Below, piece after piece: positions 59,359 through 64,000 of a stretch of 64,000 bases of DNA. The notes beneath the pieces are model-generated. The model searched no databases, was not told the origin of the DNA, and saw nothing but the letters and a program-made list of their open reading frames with translations. The stretch lies in assembly GCF_003590095.1 (NCBI RefSeq), contig NC_039479.1, positions 4,774,001-4,838,000 on the forward strand, written 5' to 3'. The DNA is from Trichoplusia ni (lineage: Eukaryota; Arthropoda; Insecta; Lepidoptera; Noctuidae). The translations under genes and the position numbers were made by a program. The stretch's first letter is position 1. Each line of letters starts with the position of its first letter.

Positions 59359-62300
59359 TTGAGTATAAAAACCATATCTAACACACGTTATAATATTCAA
59401 TTCTCACCACACAAGATAACAATTAAATTAAACTTGTAGTCAACAATTTTCTTAAAAGACAAAATTCATTTTAGGGATCATAACTAACAGTTCACAGTTT
59501 CAGTTACTTAGTTCTCTTTACTGGGAACTGTGCTTTGGGAACTCAATATTTCCTCATTCCCCAACACAAAGTGGGCAACAATATCAATAGCAACAAAACC
59601 TTTAAACATACAAAACCATATTACCTTCAATACAAATAGAAATTAGTTACTTACACTAAAACGTCGTTAATTATTACGTTGAAACATGTAAATGACTATA
59701 AAATACGTAATAAGCTTCATGAATGGGCTGGTCGTAAGAAAAGGGCAAAATCGCTTGAGACTTAGACCTGCAACATGATACGCGCAACAACCTCTGCAAC
59801 TGTTGCAAGAACACGCTACGATACCAGCAACAAATAAAGCTATTTTTGCCTAAGCCGTGAAAACCTTCAATACGAATATGATACGCAACATGTTGCAATA
59901 CGTGCTACAAAGCAACTGTCGCGAACATTATTATATTTTCAGAGACGCAAAATTATGCAAGGCGCGTGCGTCGATCGCATACAACTCCGCCGGTGTTGCG
60001 AGCATAATCGTAAACGTGATCGCACATTAGTGTTGCCAGTTAAATAGCAAGCGAAACAATATTTCTTTAATGGCTAGTTATGATAGATTAGTCATGTTTG
60101 TAATTCATAAGCATGTTAGGTGGCATTAGGTAGATATTGCTCATTAATTTAATATCTTTATCTTGTGCTACCGTCCTTGGTTCAGAATTGTTTTTATGTG
60201 GAGGTAGGTTATTGGTATATCTTCAATCATTTTCTATTTTTTATCTTTTAGAATTATTACTACCAGTATCTGCACTACAAAAATATTAGAAAATAATTTA
60301 AAGGTCGGGTCCTATGCAAATTCCACAAAATAGTCCTTAAATCGAGAGAGGAAGTTTGAATTTTCATGAACTACCATTTTTTTACTAAGTAACGTAACCA
60401 TGTTCATTTAGATCCTTCTCCCAGTTAGACAGACCCAGTTTTGCTATATTTTTTTGTCCTACTTATAACATGTAACAAGTAGCGTATGCCAACAAAAGCA
60501 GTGATCTCATTACAGAATTCCGTATGCTCAGTAGAAATGGAAATGAGTTGGAATAAGAACGTGCTAGACAAATCACGGTCTGGTTGTTACCGGACGAGTA
60601 AAAGTCGGGTCGGCAGACAGACAGACATCACGCCTTGACAATGCGCAGTTCGCATACTTAATGCGATAATAATTGGATCGTCTGTGCCTTAATATTGGAA
60701 AGAAGTGGATTATGTTGTGTCGTGATTCTTGTACGTATAGTCAACAGCAAAACTAGATGGCTAAAATCACAACGGAGTTCGCGTCAGAATTGTGTGGCGT
60801 CGAAGTGATTCGATATTAGGTAAACCGGAGTAAAAGCGAGTACATTTCAAACAGTCATGAGTTGAACTTCGTTCATTTCTGATTTTGAATCTTCTTTTGC
60901 TATTGACTGTACTGCTCTTTGTGGCATTAACATGGTTAGCCTTAATAGCACGCGACATAGTACATTGATTCATAAGATTCAAGACAACACTGGAGCCATG
61001 ATATTGTCAAATGTAAATTTCAACAATTCGTTGACGCGAGAGAGGAGTACTTTTCTGATTTGTCTGACGTTGATAGTAAGTACGACTAATTATTCTACAT
61101 CTTTTTTCCAAGCCACGTTTGTTCATACCCCGTATAGCTAGTCAGGGTAAGTTAGCTACATAATTACATATAATTATATTTTTGTCTGTAATACAATATA
61201 ATGAATAATAATTTTATTATTTATCTACAAGGTACGGGCAGCTTCGTATAACCCTAACCAAAGAGTCACTTAGTACATAAACTGTTTGCACAGAATGAAT
61301 AAGACAAACAGGTGGTCAAATCTAGTGCACTTTCTAGTATTCTAATTTGAGATTAAATGTTAAAAGAACTTACTTCTTAGTTTAAAATACCTCACCCGCG
61401 TGGTTGTGGGGAAACCCGAAAAAAGCAGAACATCAATACAAACAGTTATAAAAACTTCTTTCTTATTTTAGGAGGATTACGATTGATATAAGACAATTTT
61501 TGCCTCAAATACGGTAGAATTTTCTGTAAATAAATCTTTTATTTATCGAGTACTTAAATTTCGTACAGACGGACTTTGACGTCAATCATTGCTTTGCAAA
61601 TATCCGAGTTTTAGAACAAGACGCATGTTTGAGAAAAACACTTCAGAATTATATTCAGATCACGGAATGTCGTGGTTTGAATTATAAAAATTGGTCATTA
61701 GAGGAATGCCTAGACTTAAACTTTAACTTCAGAAGGTTTTGGGGAACTTCCTACATTTGGTTATTATTTATTTATCTAATAATTTATTTACACACACAAA
61801 ACAACGTCTTAAAAATAATATAACACAGATATAGGTTATGGCAGTAATGTTTAATACGTTGACTACGCAGCAAAAAGTATGTAGGTATTGATTGTCGGTT
61901 ACGGGTCAACGCGTTCTTTTCCTTTGTAGCACTTAAAATTTTCTTTAGACCTAGGAAAAATACTCGTTTTGATGGAATTTTAAACTAGGTTTTAACTATG
62001 TGGGTGAAATGTGTATTTATTACAATTAAAATGAGCTCTTGATTTCGAACCATTTGTCGTTGACCGGGCATAAATCTTGTGTCAAATGTAGTTTTTTTTA
62101 TCATTTGATTCGTTAAAATCAAGCTCATGATTTCAAAGCACTGTTACATTTAAACATGTTTGTAAAAAAGTTGCTTGTGGATTGGATTGAAATGATAACC
62201 CAGGGCATGCTTGCTTATTTCCAAGTCGGTGACATAGGGACTTGACCGTAAGGTGAATTAACATGCAAAAGAAACGCAGTAAATCTATTTGGTACCTACC

Positions 62301-64000
62301 TACTTTTTTGCATTTGATCCTTTATATTCGTCTGAGCATTAACTGTTGTTGCCAGCAAGCCGATTTGTTACAAATATTGTTGATGCTTTTACCGTTTTGG
62401 AATAGTGGAATGAAATGAAGTTAAATAGAGAGTTTATTTTTTAAGTAGTATTATTATGTTATCAGTGTTATGATATACATGACGAATTCGTTTTAAGCAA
62501 GCAAAATTCAATGCTTACCCTAAGAAAACAAACCTACGTTTTATCGCCTGCGTGCCGGAGCAGCGGCGTTGCCCGAAAGGGTTACCGTGGCGTCGCTACA
62601 CGAAGGCCAAAAGAAGGAGAAGAGAAGAGAGAAGGAAGAGTCTGATGACTCCCGCTCAACCCAAAGCGAAATGAGTCATTTGATAATTTCCCACCCGAAA
62701 AAAAGGGTTATCACCTCTTAAAAGTCCAGATAACATAGTTTTGCTCTTTTTTTGTCCTCTGTTTTGAATAACTTATACTTCTGCTTTGCCTGTGTATACT
62801 GTCAAGCATACACCCTCATTATTACGCGGTGAGCATGCTTATTACTGAATATTAGCTGGCATACGTTGCCCTTTGCATTAGGCTGTGGTTTTTTGAATTT
62901 ATTCAACTGTGGGAATCTCTTTAGTGTTTCGTCTTGATTGGGTAACTGCAGGATGGTTGAGTATATCATTATTAATGTTTGCTATATGTATAATTAACTG
63001 TATATTCTCATTGATTTTTTTTTGTCACTTCTATCGATGCGGTTTTAATTTTCGATTAACAGCTGTGAATTTCCCATTAAAATTCCCATTAAAGTTTTGA
63101 CAATTCGTTTTTATTTTAAGTCGATTTTATGTTTTTGTTGTTAAAAATATTATCTTTAACAACCATTAAAGTTTAAAATACCTCACATAACGCAATTCTA
63201 ATATCCACACTCTTAACCCATTAAAAGGTGCACAAACCTTAACAACAAAAACAAAAACTAAAACCAGTGTTAAATATTCCATAAGAGTAATTTTTCGAAT
63301 TAATATATATCAGTCATTCATTTCCGTATAAAAAACAAGGAAGAGCAAGTGTGGGCAGCTAGCTTCGCGCTCCGGTGCCGCTCAGCCTACCATATCACAC
63401 GTCATAACTGAGGCTCTTAGCGAAAATCATCTTTAAATACCAGAGGCATAGTGCACCCATACCAGTGTGGCTGTTTTAAACCCATTGGCCTCGAGTAATT
63501 ACCCTCTAAGTGAATGAACGCGCATCGCCATCGTATTGTACTCGTATCACAAATTTAGGATTAATGTGCTGAGGTGAAGATACTATCTTTATCTTTTCCT
63601 ATTATTAATCAAACACCAAAGAAATTATGAGGACAAATGAACCTATATTATTATGAAACAAATACATCGGTATTGTTCGAACTCTTGTTAATACTACTAC
63701 TACGAAACCTACAATACTACTGTAATCTTTATTTCATATGGCTGTATTTGAGAACGTCTAAAATGTAACTAAATTGTAGTTCTTGAATCCAACCCTAGCC
63801 GCGTTTCCAAAAGTGTCTAATCATTAGGGTTGATGTCTGTTAAAGTTTAGACGGTAATTGTTGAAACATGATTACCTGAGCAGATTATTTCCTGGACTAG
63901 CTAGTAACAAAAAACTATTACCATAAGCACTATACCATTTCCATTCCTTATAAAAAATACGTAAAACATTCACACCATAATTTATTCACATCTAACTTAA
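59359..64000. other. distal intergenic stretch
   Basis: No supported gene. Around 59760-60030 there are many scattered CGCAACA/TGTTGCA motifs in both orientations. A GC-rich repeat-like island lies at 62520-62720 and a smaller patch at about 63340-63420. Confidence 0.45.
62520..62720. repeat. GC-rich repeat-like island with purine tract
   Basis: Contains GCGTGCCGGAGCAGCGGCGT, CCGTGGCGTCGCTACACGAA, a purine-only run at about 62609-62640 and TCTGATGACTCCCGCTCAAC. Composition is unlike the flanks, so it is probably a mobile-element fragment; the element type is not determined. Confidence 0.35.

Overview
This window looks like AT-rich, gene-poor nuclear DNA from a moth or butterfly (Lepidoptera). 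The evidence is a multi-exon, GT-AG spliced gene, eukaryotic nuclear tRNA genes with internal A/B boxes and T-run terminators, tRNA-derived SINEs, and several copies of a short Helitron with the ends described for lepidopteran Lep1-type elements (5' TCTATACTAATATATAAAG, 3' GCGGGCAACAGCTAG, host A/T flanks). There are no bacterial-style operons, CRISPR arrays or rRNA genes.

One protein-coding gene is convincing. It lies on the + strand, with nine coding exons from 25764 to 36099. All junctions obey GT-AG, all phases agree, and the predicted protein is about 1302 residues. It has a signal peptide, a short cysteine-containing ectodomain, one transmembrane helix and a basic, Ser-rich cytoplasmic tail of about 1000 residues with a run of seven prolines. 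Architecture and the block after the last splice junction make me call it the insect gene shavenoid (sha/kojak), an actin-associated membrane protein needed for epidermal hairs and denticles. The first coding exon follows a strong splice acceptor at 25683, so at least one non-coding 5' exon lies upstream. A consensus donor at 3675/3676 beside a GC-richer patch is one candidate.

Layout: 1-25.6 kb has no confident gene. It holds degraded repeats, palindromic miniature elements (6169, 11051, 23472) and a SINE-rich patch (20.5-25.1 kb). 25.7-36.6 kb is sha, with a tRNA-Glu gene antisense in intron 3 and repeats in intron 4. 38.1-44.8 kb is a tRNA cluster: four identical tRNA-Ile(AAT) genes, three + and one -, and one tRNA-Leu(AAG). 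44.8-64 kb is intergenic and full of mobile-element debris: foldback elements, Helitrons including a tandem pair, and a complete-ended 1.37-kb hAT deletion derivative at 52701-54066 with an exact 8-bp target duplication, a broken TTF-zinc-finger transposase relic and two perfect hairpins set back to back.

Most interesting items: the ATGA overlap between a 5'-leader uORF and the sha start; an 84-nt sha intron divisible by three and lacking stop codons, next to three short introns that all contain stops; a cytoplasmic CxxCxxC...CxxC motif; the double hairpin inside the hAT element; and the mixed-orientation set of identical tRNA-Ile genes. I did not find a clearly new biological system.
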